In this document: piece after piece, positions 9,184 to 17,427 of the stretch
How positions within the stretch are numbered: the stretch's first letter is position 1
Layout: the number at the start of each line of letters is the position of its first letter
NCBI GenBank assembly: GCA_003021685.1
Contig: PXRO01000005.1
Location: 21,493-85,492 of the forward strand
Reading direction: 5' to 3'
From: Halobacteriales archaeon QS_4_62_28
Lineage (GTDB): Archaea; Halobacteriota; Halobacteria; Halobacteriales; Haloarculaceae
Length of the DNA: 64,000 bases
The notes under the pieces: model-generated
Database searches by the model: none
What the model was told of the DNA's origin: nothing
The model's input: the letters and a program-made list of their open reading frames with translations, nothing else
Made by a program: the position numbers and the translations under genes

Positions 9184-9900
9184 TTAGGGGGCCATTGACA
9201 CACCATCGTATTCTTCCTCGGACATGTCGAAGAGCCCTATCAACAGGACTTCCAGTCCCCGATAGAGGTGTTGACTGAATGTCGGCTGTGAGACACCTAG
9301 TGCATCCGCACATTCGCTCGCAGAACTCTGCCTTGGCCAGGCGAGGTAGCCGCCCTGGACGGCTGCTCGGACTGCGTCGCGCTGTTTGGTGGTCAGCGCC
9401 GAGAGATACCGCTCGGTCCCAACTGCACCAGTGACAGCAACGAGGTCCGAGTCCTCGCGGTGCCACTTCGAGAGTAATGTCGTCCCCTCGTGGTATTCGA
9501 GCATGACATCGATGACAGCGCCTGGATCGGCGTGTTCGGGTACTTCGACGATGACTGTGCCGACCCCGTCGTCGGCAAAGACCCGTTTGGTGACCGCACG
9601 GGCCATCGCCAGCGTACCCGTCATATAGCCTTGTCGGTCCACAACTGTCTCCAGGAGGCAGGTACCGCCGCCATCGCGAACGACCCGTGCGGACTGGACA
9701 GTATTGCAATCTCGCGCGAACTGCAATGCCGACGTTGCCCGTGCAGTGACGGTGAAGTACTTCAGGACTTTCCCGTCAGTCCGGTAAATCGTGTCTTCGA
9801 CGACGACACGACAGTCCAGTGTTTCGGACGCCGCGACGAAGAAATCCTTTGTGTCCCGCACTTCGAACTTCAATTCGACTGTCGACCGCTCCTCGTCCAT
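9184..9900 (-). CDS. Bacterio-opsin activator-type HTH regulator
   Basis: A 238-residue DNA-binding regulator, with the start taken at MDEERSTVE. The first 150 residues form a sensor-like domain without recognised ligand motifs. The last 55-60 residues are the HTH_10 (bat) domain: LTTKQRDAVRAAVQGGYLAWPR, then SASECADALGVSQPTFSQHL. The family is named after Bat, the activator of bacteriorhodopsin genes, but most members have unknown targets. The 250-bp region upstream, shared with the divergent SelA-like gene, holds a hairpin element at 9989. Confidence 0.87.
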   Translation of the reverse strand: MDEERSTVELKFEVRDTKDFFVAASETLDCRVVVEDTIYRTDGKVLKYFTVTARATSALQFARDCNTVQSARVVRDGGGTCLLETVVDRQGYMTGTLAMARAVTKRVFADDGVGTVIVEVPEHADPGAVIDVMLEYHEGTTLLSKWHREDSDLVAVTGAVGTERYLSALTTKQRDAVRAAVQGGYLAWPRQSSASECADALGVSQPTFSQHLYRGLEVLLIGLFDMSEEEYDGVSMAP

Positions 9901-9988
9901 ACCCCGTAATATGAGCATTCGGCTACTAATCCATATTTGCAGTACCTAGGCATTAATACCCAGTAAGGTGTTCTTAACAGGCGGTTTC

Positions 9989-10069
9989 ATAGGGATCGGT
10001 GTAACTACGTACCGATCGACATCGACCCTGGGTCGGTGCCATCCGGTACTGGCTTACGGCGGTCCCTAT
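9989..10069. repeat. 81-bp intergenic hairpin element, family 4 copy a
   Basis: Imperfect inverted repeat with arms of about 40 bases. The left arm begins ATAGGGATCGGTGTAA, the right arm ends in its near complement CTTACGGCGGTCCCTAT, and the centre is CCCTGGG. The sequence is homologous, in opposite orientation, to the element at 46543-46624. It lies in the divergent region between the bat-type regulator and the SelA-like gene, one of the few copies upstream of genes rather than after a stop codon. Confidence 0.75.
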
Positions 10070-10149
10070 CAGGGGTCTGGACGCCCGTCGTGCCGCTCCA
10101 ATACCGCTCGACACAAAATTTTAACACTGTTCCTGGGATCTGCTCTTTC

Positions 10150-11352
10150 ATGACGGAGACGATCTACGACGAAATCGACGTACCGACGGTCGTCAACGCC
10201 GCCGGGACCAAGACCCGGATCGGCGGGAGTCTCATCAGATCCGAGGCCGCCGACGCGATGCGTTCGGCGGCCCGGTCGTTCGCGCGTATCTCAGACCTGC
10301 AGTCCCGTGCCAGCGAGTTAATCGCCGACGTGACCGGTGCCGAGGCGGGCTACGTCGCCAGCGGTGCCAGTGCGACGATGACGCTTGCGGCCGCTGCCGC
10401 CATTGCCGGTGACGACCTCGGTGCGATGGACCGACTCCCCGACACGACTGGTCTCGCCGACGAAATCGTGATGGCCCGCACTCACCGCACTAGTTACGAT
10501 CACGCACTCCGGGCCGCGGGCGCGACAATCGTCGATGTCGGCACTAACGACCACCATCTCGGCACGGGCGCGACGAACGTCGAACCCTGGGAAATCGCCG
10601 ACGCAATCGGCGAGGATACGGCCGCAGTCGGCTACGTCCAGAAAGAATACACCGAACCGCCGCTTTCGACGGTCGCCGACATCGCTCATGACCACGACGT
10701 GCCCGTGATCGTCGACGCCGCCGCCGAACTGCCGCCGGTCGAAAACTTGGAACGATTCGTCGACGCGGGTGCGGACATGGTCTGTTTCAGCGGCGGCAAG
10801 GCGATCCGCGGCCCGCAATCGACCGGCATCCTCGCCGGCCGTCAAAAGTACGTCCGGTCGGCCGCCGCCCAGCACCTGGACATGCACGCCGCCAGCGACG
10901 CCTACCACCCGCCCGAGGGTCTGGTCGACATCGATGCGCTCGGTGGCGTCCCACGCCAGGGGATCGGACGTGGACTCAAGGTCGGTAAGGAGGAACTCGT
11001 CGGCCTCGTCCGTGCACTCGAACTGTTCGTCGAGGAAGACCAGGCGAACAAACAGACCGAGTGGGTCGCCCGCATCGAGCGGACCGCCGAGCAACTCGCC
11101 GACGCGCCCGTGACGACCACCATCACTGGCGGCGATGGCGTCTCCGTCGCCCCGGAACTCGCCGTCGGAATCGATCCAGACGAGACAGGCATGACGGCAA
11201 CAGAACTGACGGGCGCGCTTCGGCGGGAAGATCCCCGTGTCTTCGTCGGTGCAGACGAGATCGACGCCGGTCTCGTCACGATCAACCCGATGTGTCTCAC
11301 CGACGAGGAGGCCGATTACGTCGCCGAACGAATCGAGTCACTGCTTACATAG
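10150..11352 (+). CDS. SelA-like pyridoxal-phosphate enzyme
   Basis: A 400-residue fold-type I PLP enzyme of the family containing selenocysteine synthase SelA and D-glucosaminate-6-phosphate ammonia-lyase. The start MTETIYDEIDVP is preferred because VPTVVNAAGT is the typical beginning; the upstream extension runs through a repeat. PLP-binding features are VIVDAAAELPPV (Asp189) and the Schiff-base lysine in FSGGKAIRGPQSTG (Lys217). No selenocysteine machinery is seen nearby, so a catabolic ammonia-lyase or amino-sugar role is more likely than selenium chemistry. The substrate cannot be named. Confidence 0.85.
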   Translation: MTETIYDEIDVPTVVNAAGTKTRIGGSLIRSEAADAMRSAARSFARISDLQSRASELIADVTGAEAGYVASGASATMTLAAAAAIAGDDLGAMDRLPDTTGLADEIVMARTHRTSYDHALRAAGATIVDVGTNDHHLGTGATNVEPWEIADAIGEDTAAVGYVQKEYTEPPLSTVADIAHDHDVPVIVDAAAELPPVENLERFVDAGADMVCFSGGKAIRGPQSTGILAGRQKYVRSAAAQHLDMHAASDAYHPPEGLVDIDALGGVPRQGIGRGLKVGKEELVGLVRALELFVEEDQANKQTEWVARIERTAEQLADAPVTTTITGGDGVSVAPELAVGIDPDETGMTATELTGALRREDPRVFVGADEIDAGLVTINPMCLTDEEADYVAERIESLLT

Positions 11353-11548
11353 CTGAGACAAAAGCAGTTACGCGACAGCGTCTTCGATAGCCCCGACCGT
11401 GAACTCGTCGGATCGGCGGAATGCCGAAATGACCGACAACAATCACTCCACCCGAAACCCCCTAAACGGCTTTCTTGGGATCGCTCTGCAGAGTTTAACT
11501 CGATTCCGAGTCCGCGGAAGTTTATGTATCACGGTTCCCAATACATGG

Positions 11549-11680
11549 ATGATGCCCCAGATCTCAGTGTCAGATACCCTGTACCGCCAACTCGAAGAAG
11601 CGACTGACGACTGCGATACAGAGGACGCGATGTGGGAGATGGTCTACCTATACAACCGCGGAAACAACCCTTCTGAGTGA
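11549..11680 (+). CDS. Small haloarchaeal protein, antitoxin-like
   Basis: A 43-residue acidic protein beginning MMPQISVSDTLYRQLEEA. The start is chosen there because SVSDTLYRQLEE resembles the opening strand-helix of small haloarchaeal antitoxin-like proteins related to ribbon-helix-helix families; the frame stays open for 50 more codons upstream with unlikely composition. No toxin gene follows: the next gene is convergent. It could be a solitary regulator. Function unknown. Confidence 0.6.
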   Translation: MMPQISVSDTLYRQLEEATDDCDTEDAMWEMVYLYNRGNNPSE

Positions 11681-11683
11681 CGA

Positions 11684-12388
11684 CTATACGTCCGGCGATT
11701 CGAGGACGGCCGGCGAGTCGTTACTGGGATCGTTGACCGCCGTCGAGACGGGTCGGGCCGCTAACTCGCCGTCGTAGGGGTCCAGCAGCGCCGCTCGCTC
11801 GCTCTCGTCACCGTGGAGCCACGTCGCCTCCTCGTCGGGCGCGAGGATGACCGACATCCGGTGGTGAAGGTCCGCCATGAACTCGCTGGGTTCGGTCGTC
11901 AGGATGGTGAACGTCTCGACGACGTCATCTTCGTCTGCTGGCTCCGTCCCGCTCGCGCCGAACTCCCCAAGCCCTGCCTGGCGCTGTGGTGGCTCCCAGC
12001 GCTCGTACAACCCGGCCATCGCGAACGGCCGCTGGTCGGCCAGCGTCACCCGGTAGGGCTGTTTGTCGCCGTCCTTCTCGACCCACTCGTAGAACCCGTC
12101 GGCCGGCACTAGACAGCGCCGTTGCTCGTAGGCCTCGGCGAAACTCCGCTTTTCGGTGACCGTCTCTGACCGGGCGTTGATGAACTCGAAGTCGTTCCGG
12201 TCGTCGGCCCACGACGGGATCAGTCCCCACTCCATGCGCTGGATGGTCCCGGGTGTCTCGTCGGTGATGACCGGCAGCGACTGGCGCGGCGCGGCGTTGT
12301 ACCGCGGTTCGTACGACCCGGCGAACGTCGCACTGAACCGCTCCTCGACGTCTGCTCGTGGCACGAACAGGCTGTAGCGACCGCACAT
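11684..12388 (-). CDS. SRAP-domain protein (HMCES/YedK family)
   Basis: Acts on abasic sites in single-stranded DNA by forming a covalent DNA-protein crosslink through the N-terminal cysteine. The 234-residue protein starts MCGRYS, giving the essential Cys2 after methionine removal. Other family positions are present: YNAAPRQ, EWGLIPSWA, INARSETV, LVPADGFYEW (active-site Glu) and HHRMSVIL (active-site His). Length is typical. It is convergent with the small antitoxin-like gene, with only three bases between stops. Confidence 0.95.
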   Translation of the reverse strand: MCGRYSLFVPRADVEERFSATFAGSYEPRYNAAPRQSLPVITDETPGTIQRMEWGLIPSWADDRNDFEFINARSETVTEKRSFAEAYEQRRCLVPADGFYEWVEKDGDKQPYRVTLADQRPFAMAGLYERWEPPQRQAGLGEFGASGTEPADEDDVVETFTILTTEPSEFMADLHHRMSVILAPDEEATWLHGDESERAALLDPYDGELAARPVSTAVNDPSNDSPAVLESPDV

Positions 12389-12476
12389 GCACGCTGCTTG
12401 GTCTCGGCGATAAATATACTCCCTGCTCCTCCCGAGCCGCGAATTTAAACCCGATCACGCCGTAGACACCGGTGAG

Positions 12477-12860
12477 ATGACGACCGATCCCTCGTTTTCG
12501 ATCCCGGCACGGCCCCGGCGTCGGTATCCGAGAAGCGGCGGGGTCGAGTACGAGGGCCAGACGTTCTTCCGCCTCGAACCGGACGCTGACTGTGCGAACG
12601 GCGAGTTACAGGCACTCGTCGAGCGCGTCATCGAGGACAGTCCGTACCGCTCCGGGACCTTCATCGATCTTCCGATGGCGCTGTGGCTGGTCCGGGACGA
12701 CGAGACGGCCGACGTGTTCCGCGTGTCAGTCAGGGACGGATGCATTCGCCTGCACGTCCTTCCAGAGACGGAATCGGCCGGGTTACAGCGGTTCTACGAG
12801 CGACTCAGCGCCCGTAGCGACTGTGAGTGGCGCGTCGAGTGCCGGTCGGATATCGCATAG
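12477..12860 (+). CDS. Conserved haloarchaeal protein of unknown function
   Basis: A 127-residue soluble acidic protein, MTTDPSFSIPARPRRR at the start and CEWRVECRSDIA at the end. The FFRLEPDADCANGELQALVE and RSGTFIDLPMALWLVRDD stretches look like a compact alpha-beta domain, but I do not recognise a family. It lies 37 bases upstream of the ornithine cyclodeaminase gene in the same direction and could share its transcript. Codon usage is normal for the window. Confidence 0.75.
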   Translation: MTTDPSFSIPARPRRRYPRSGGVEYEGQTFFRLEPDADCANGELQALVERVIEDSPYRSGTFIDLPMALWLVRDDETADVFRVSVRDGCIRLHVLPETESAGLQRFYERLSARSDCEWRVECRSDIA

Positions 12861-12897
12861 CAAAACCGTCTTATCGCCCCCTCTCCTTGCCTCGGGC

Positions 12898-14184
12898 ATG
12901 GCTGTCTCCCGTGAAGTTGAGCTAGAGGGTCACATCATCGACTCCGGCATGATGCAGACCTGTTTCGGCATCATCATGGACATGGGTGGCTCGTTCTCCG
13001 TCGAGACGTTCGACATCGGCCGCCACCAGACCGAAGAGTCCTACGCCCGACTGCTGGTCGAGGCCGAAGACGAGGCGACACTGCAGTCCATCGTCCACGA
13101 ACTCCACCAGAACGGGGCCAACCCGGCCGACCCCAAGGACGCGACCCTGGAACCCGCTCCGGCAGACCAGGTCGTCCCTCACGACTTCTACTCGACGACG
13201 AACCACCCGACGTACATCCGCTACGACGGTGACTGGATCCCGGTCGAGAACGTCGAGATGGACTGTGCCGTCGTCGTTGAGGACGGCACGGCCCACCGCG
13301 CCTCGGACGGGGCGAGCGGTGACGGTGAGGAACCGAGAGACGACGATGACCCGGTCGCCTACACCGAGGTCCTCAACGCCGTCGACGAGGGCGACCTGAT
13401 CGTCACCGGCGAGACCGGGATCAAGGTCGAACCGCCCGAACGCCCGCGCGGCCAGCAGGGTGCCTTCGGGTTCATGCAGGGCGGCGTCTCCTCTGAACGC
13501 CCCTCCGAATCGACCATCCGACAGATCGCAGAGGCCATCGCGGAGACGAAGGCCGACGGCGGGAAGATCCTCGCCGTCTGTGGTCCCGCGCTGATCCACT
13601 CGGGCGCTCGCGAGGACCTCGCACGCCTGTTCCGGGAGGGGTACATCGACATGCTTTCTGCGGGCAACGGCTTTGCCGTCCACGACATCGAGCGAGACCT
13701 CTATGGCACCTCGCTTGGGATGGACACCGAGAGTCTCGATCACCCGCGCAAGGGCCACAAACACCACATATACACCATTTCGGAAATCATCCGCGAGGGC
13801 GGCATCGAGGACGCCGCCGAATCCGGCACGCTCGACTCCGGTGTGATGTACGAGTGTGTCACCAATGACCGTCCCTACGTCCTCGCGGGGTCGATCCGCG
13901 ACGATGGCCCCCTGCCGGAGACGATCACCGACGCCGTCGAGGCCCAGAACGCCATTCGCGCGCAGGCCCACGAGGCTGACATGGTGTTGATGCTCTCGAC
14001 GCTCCTGCACTCCGTGGCTGTGGGCAATTGCCTCCCCTCGACGACCCGCGTCGTCTGTGTCGACATCAACCCCGCGACCGTAACCCAGCTACTCGACCGC
14101 GGGAGCGCACAGGCAGTCGGAATGGTCACCGACATCGGCACCTTTGTGCCGATGCTGGCCAAACAGTTGGTGGGTGAGGAGTAA
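12898..14184 (+). CDS. Archaeal ornithine cyclodeaminase (TIGR00300/LOR-SDH type)
   Basis: Converts ornithine to proline and ammonia, by the archaeal family that is unrelated in sequence to the bacterial mu-crystallin type. The 428-residue product starts MAVSREVELEGHIIDSG, a strongly conserved opening; a frame extending to 12592 is a shadow of the previous gene. Family stretches include TGETGIKVEPPERPR, GPALIHSGAREDLARL, LSAGNGFAVHDIERDLYGTSLG and VVCVDINPATVTQLLDRGS (Rossmann-like NAD site). Residues about 137-150 carry an acidic insertion. Confidence 0.9.
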   Translation: MAVSREVELEGHIIDSGMMQTCFGIIMDMGGSFSVETFDIGRHQTEESYARLLVEAEDEATLQSIVHELHQNGANPADPKDATLEPAPADQVVPHDFYSTTNHPTYIRYDGDWIPVENVEMDCAVVVEDGTAHRASDGASGDGEEPRDDDDPVAYTEVLNAVDEGDLIVTGETGIKVEPPERPRGQQGAFGFMQGGVSSERPSESTIRQIAEAIAETKADGGKILAVCGPALIHSGAREDLARLFREGYIDMLSAGNGFAVHDIERDLYGTSLGMDTESLDHPRKGHKHHIYTISEIIREGGIEDAAESGTLDSGVMYECVTNDRPYVLAGSIRDDGPLPETITDAVEAQNAIRAQAHEADMVLMLSTLLHSVAVGNCLPSTTRVVCVDINPATVTQLLDRGSAQAVGMVTDIGTFVPMLAKQLVGEE

Positions 14185-14206
14185 TGCTATGGGCTGTCCG
14201 TCTGTA

Positions 14207-14479
14207 TCAGACTCCGGAAACATCCGAGCGATACTCCTTGACGTGTTCGTGTGCGTCCTCGATGACGATGGCTGTTTCCTCGCCCGTACTCTCTTCGAGC
14301 TCGCGCAGCGCGTTCTCGATGCGGGCGAGTCGGCCGTGGTCGGGGCCTTCGTCGGCCTCCGAAAGGCGGTCAAGCTGGTCTACTAGATCCGACAGTCGTT
14401 CGCTGTCGTCGCCGTCTGTTGTCGATTCTGCTGCCGATACGAGTAGCTGACTTGCTCGTGCGAGTTCCTCACGCGTCAT
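14207..14479 (-). CDS. Small acidic helical haloarchaeal protein
   Basis: A 90-residue protein, almost wholly helical and acidic: MTREELARASQLLVSAAES, then heptad-like RLSDLVDQLDRLSEADEGPDHGRLARIENALREL. It resembles a small family (DUF7553-like) widespread in haloarchaea with no assigned function. It is convergent with the ornithine cyclodeaminase gene, with 22 bases between the stops. Confidence 0.78.
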   Translation of the reverse strand: MTREELARASQLLVSAAESTTDGDDSERLSDLVDQLDRLSEADEGPDHGRLARIENALRELEESTGEETAIVIEDAHEHVKEYRSDVSGV

Positions 14480-14697
14480 ATACGTATCTACGTGAATGGC
14501 TGAAATAATCCTTCGGACCCGTTTTCGAGGGGAGCCAATCGATTCTGTGCGGTGGAGTCGGTGGTGTGGAACTGTCTTGGCCCGGCTGATGGGAGGTACA
14601 AAACCACCGCGTGGCTCCGAGACCTTCTATATAGATAAACGTTCGTGACTATTGGTCACATATACAAGGTTTTGACAGCAGAACGAATAGCCGTGAT

Positions 14698-15201
14698 ATG
14701 GCACAGACTAGCACGATTCGACTAGACTTCCTGTGTGTCCAGAATGCCGGGCGGAGCCAGATGGCCGCTGCCTTCGCAGAACGTGAGCGCGACGAACGAG
14801 GACTCGATGATCTGGTCGAAATTCATTCAGGCGGGACAGATCCTGCAGACCAGATACACGAGGAAGTCGCTGCTGCCATGTCCGAGATCGGTATCGACCT
14901 GTCCGACCGCAAACCACGGTACGTTGTGCTGGAGAATCTCAAGGACAGTCACTTCCTGATCACGATGGGCTGTTCGATCAGCCAGTTTAATCCTGCACGG
15001 TATGGTGTAGAACATCAGGCGTGGGATCTGACGAACCCCGATGGCAAAGAGATGGAGACGGTTCGGGAAGTGCGAGACGAGATCGAACAGAGAGTACAGA
15101 GACTCTTCGACGAAATCGAGCAGACGGCGAACGAACGCACTGTCCAGAAATCCCTCTCACAGAGAGTGACAAGTGCGATCAGAGATACGATATCCTTCTG
15201 A
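14698..15201 (+). CDS. Low-molecular-weight phosphatase/arsenate-reductase-like protein
   Basis: A 167-residue member of the LMW protein tyrosine phosphatase fold. The P-loop C-x5-R-S is present as CVQNAGRSQ (Cys13, Arg19, Ser20), and the Asp-containing loop lies near WDLTNPDGK. Asn16 and the N-terminal sequence are closest to the arsenate-reductase-like branch common in haloarchaea, so the protein could reduce arsenate or dephosphorylate a protein. A TATA-like TTCTATATAGA lies about 70 bases upstream. A family 1 hairpin element begins 18 bases after the stop. Confidence 0.87.
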   Translation: MAQTSTIRLDFLCVQNAGRSQMAAAFAERERDERGLDDLVEIHSGGTDPADQIHEEVAAAMSEIGIDLSDRKPRYVVLENLKDSHFLITMGCSISQFNPARYGVEHQAWDLTNPDGKEMETVREVRDEIEQRVQRLFDEIEQTANERTVQKSLSQRVTSAIRDTISF

Positions 15202-15218
15202 TACGAACGGTCGGTCGT

Positions 15219-15300
15219 ATACCGGTGGACGGAACGTTTGATACTTCTCAGCCGTCACGGTCCCCGGGCTGAATGTATCATTGCTTACGTCCACCGGTAT
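15219..15300. repeat. 82-bp intergenic hairpin element, family 1 copy a
   Basis: Terminal inverted repeats ATACCGGTGGAC and GTCCACCGGTAT bound a core containing CAGCCGTCACGGTCCCC. The reverse complement aligns along its whole length with the element at 53859-53939. It sits between two convergent genes, the LMW phosphatase and a small membrane protein, ending one base from the latter's stop. No open frame or target duplication is visible. Confidence 0.88.
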
Positions 15301-15301
15301 A

Positions 15302-15679
15302 TCAGGACCGGACACCACGGCGGAGTCTGAGCCACCCGCCGAGGGCGGTGACGAGAGCCCCGAGCGACGCGAGATACACCCCGACACCGGCCGTCGAGAG
15401 ACCAGACAGCGTCGTGAGCCAGTGGCCCGCGATCAGTCCGACGAGGAGGCCGCCTCCGAGAGCGGCCCGGCCGCTGGTTCGGTTGCCCTGCATCACGGCC
15501 ACCGTCGCGAGAACGGCAAAGCCGACCAGAATCGCGAAGAAGCCGTTCGCCTCGAGTCCGACTGTCGTCCCCTCGGCACTCACGCGCCACGGCAGGACGG
15601 TGGCGACGACGACGAGGAGTGCCCCGGCGAGTGACGCGTATTCGGGCGGTTCGAGCGCCCCAGTCACGACGCCAGCCAC
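15302..15679 (-). CDS. Four-helix membrane protein of unknown function
   Basis: A 125-residue hydrophobic protein with four predicted membrane helices (about residues 15-33, 46-63, 72-92, 97-117) and a basic C-terminus GGWLRLRRGVRS. It overlaps the 3' end of cruF by 16 bases in the same direction, so it is probably the last gene of the bacterioruberin operon. I do not recognise a family; a structural or regulatory role in the carotenoid membrane is only a guess from position. Confidence 0.8.
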   Translation of the reverse strand: MAGVVTGALEPPEYASLAGALLVVVATVLPWRVSAEGTTVGLEANGFFAILVGFAVLATVAVMQGNRTSGRAALGGGLLVGLIAGHWLTTLSGLSTAGVGVYLASLGALVTALGGWLRLRRGVRS

Positions 15680-16515
15680 CTCGGTTGGGTCGGCACGTCG
15701 AAGCGGTCGGTGACGACCAGTCCGACCCCGAAGCAGGCCGAGACGGCGACCGGCACCCAGTTGCCGAAGTAGGCGTTGATCGCCCCCCAGAGAATCACGA
15801 AACTCACGAGGTCATCGAGCATGAATACACAGGAGCGGAGTCGCTCGACGAGGGCCGTCCAGTCGAAGGCCACGTCGAGCAGCGCCACAGCAACGGTCGC
15901 CGAGAGGACCCATCCCTCGTAGTTCGAGCGCGGGACGCCGTAGTAGACACCGCCGCCGTAGTCCCAGAAGCCAAGTGCCACGGCCCCCGGGTCGAGGACC
16001 AGATCGACGGCTAGCACGGTCAGGATCACCGCAGGCAGTCGAATCCAGGCCGTCGTGGCCCGGCCGCCGAGCAACAGCGTGCACAGCAGGTAGCTGTTGA
16101 CCACCAGCGGAACGAAAAAGACCGGCAGGCCAAGTGGCACCTCGCCGGCGAGCATCGGCCCAAGCGAGATGCCGTACGTAAATTCGCCGTAGGGCCACCC
16201 CGTCGTGATGCCGACGAACTCGATACCGTAGGCGTAGGCCGTCAGGAGACCAAATCCGGCGACCGCTTTACGGTCGACCAGTGGTGCGAGGCCAGCGACC
16301 AGGGGCAGGCGCATCACGACCGTTCCCAGGAGAATCAAGAGTGGGTGAAAGACGAGTGGGTCGGGAAGCCACGCCGCCTGCTCGGCGCTCGCCGTCAGCA
16401 GGATGGCTCCCGTCACCGGGAAGACGACGGCGATAGTAAACCGGTTTGCCAGCACCAGGTCGTCCAGTCCGCCGACGACGCGCTCGCGGGCCGTAGCCGT
16501 CGTGACATCATCCAC
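15664..16515 (-). CDS. cruF: Bisanhydrobacterioruberin hydratase CruF
   Basis: Adds water to the C50 carotenoid ends in the final step to bacterioruberin, the red membrane pigment of haloarchaea. The 283-residue integral membrane protein (DUF422 family) has about seven helices and conserved family stretches such as YAYGIEFVGITTGWPYGEFTYG and DLVLDPGAVALGFWDY, followed by GGVYYGVPRSNYEGW. It lies downstream of lyeJ (20-base gap) and crtD in the same direction, the arrangement known from Haloarcula. Confidence 0.93.
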   Translation of the reverse strand: MDDVTTATARERVVGGLDDLVLANRFTIAVVFPVTGAILLTASAEQAAWLPDPLVFHPLLILLGTVVMRLPLVAGLAPLVDRKAVAGFGLLTAYAYGIEFVGITTGWPYGEFTYGISLGPMLAGEVPLGLPVFFVPLVVNSYLLCTLLLGGRATTAWIRLPAVILTVLAVDLVLDPGAVALGFWDYGGGVYYGVPRSNYEGWVLSATVAVALLDVAFDWTALVERLRSCVFMLDDLVSFVILWGAINAYFGNWVPVAVSACFGVGLVVTDRFDVPTQPRWLAS

Positions 16516-16535
16516 GACGAATCATCCCCGGACCA

Positions 16536-17426
16536 CTATCCATACAGCATCACCCACAGACCGAGGAGGGTAACGGCCGTCCCGACGGCGGTGTTGATCG
16601 CGGGATACCACCAGTAGGCCTCGTGAACGTCGACACCGGCCCACATGATGCCGAAGACGAGGACGGGATACAGGCCGAGTACGGCTCCGAACACCCAGTG
16701 GACGGTTCCGAACGTGACGGCGGCGGCCAGCCAGCAGGCCCCACAGTAGTAGTAGGTCCGGCGCTCCCCGAGTACCGTCGCGGTGGTCCGGATGCCCGCT
16801 TCCCGGTCGGGTTCGATGTCGGGAATCGCCGAGAACGTGTGCATCCCCATCGTCCAGAGCCACGCGCCGACGATGGCGAGTGTCGGCGGGAGCCGTCCGT
16901 CGATAGCGGCGTAGGCGACCACCGCCGGCAGGATGTACAGGCCGTTCGACAGCGAGTCGAGTAGCGGTGTCGTCTTGAAGCGGGCCGGGGGCGCGCTGTA
17001 CTCGACAGCGAGCACTGTCCACGCGCCGAAGGCGAGCAAGGCGACCGTCGGCAGAACGGGGACGAAGGCAACGGCGAGCACCCCCGAGAGGGCGATGACC
17101 GACAGGACGACCGGATCACGCTGGAAGCGGACTTCCTTCCCGCTTTCGTCGTCTTTCTTGGGGTTGTGCTCGTCCACGTCGGCGTCGAAGGCATCGTTGA
17201 CGCCGTAGAGGAAAACGTTCGCCGGGACGAGGAAATACGCAAAGAGCCCAATGGCGACCGGCGCGAACAGTTCGGCCGACGAGTCGGCGGCGTAGGTGAC
17301 GCCGATGATGACCGGGCCGGCGAGATACAGCCAGAAACGGGGACGCGAGAGGGCGAGCAGGTAGCCCACCCGGTTCTCGCCGGATGGGAGGGCGGTCGCC
17401 AGTCGATCCGTCAGCGCCCCGGTCAT
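16536..17426 (-). CDS. lyeJ: Lycopene elongase/hydratase LyeJ (UbiA superfamily)
   Basis: Adds C5 prenyl units to lycopene and hydrates it, turning the C40 carotenoid into a C50 precursor of bacterioruberin. The 296-residue protein has about eight helices. The aspartate-rich prenyl-diphosphate site is NDAFDADVDEHNPKKDD (near residue 77), and the second acidic site is AIPDIEPDREAGIRT. It starts one base after the crtD stop, so the two are almost certainly translated from one message. Confidence 0.93.
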   Translation of the reverse strand: MTGALTDRLATALPSGENRVGYLLALSRPRFWLYLAGPVIIGVTYAADSSAELFAPVAIGLFAYFLVPANVFLYGVNDAFDADVDEHNPKKDDESGKEVRFQRDPVVLSVIALSGVLAVAFVPVLPTVALLAFGAWTVLAVEYSAPPARFKTTPLLDSLSNGLYILPAVVAYAAIDGRLPPTLAIVGAWLWTMGMHTFSAIPDIEPDREAGIRTTATVLGERRTYYYCGACWLAAAVTFGTVHWVFGAVLGLYPVLVFGIMWAGVDVHEAYWWYPAINTAVGTAVTLLGLWVMLYG

Positions 17427-17427
17427 A

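Noticed and set aside
10150..11352. Selenocysteine synthase
   Set aside because: The fold matches, but no tRNA-Sec, SelB or selenophosphate synthetase is seen in the window, so only SelA-like is stated.
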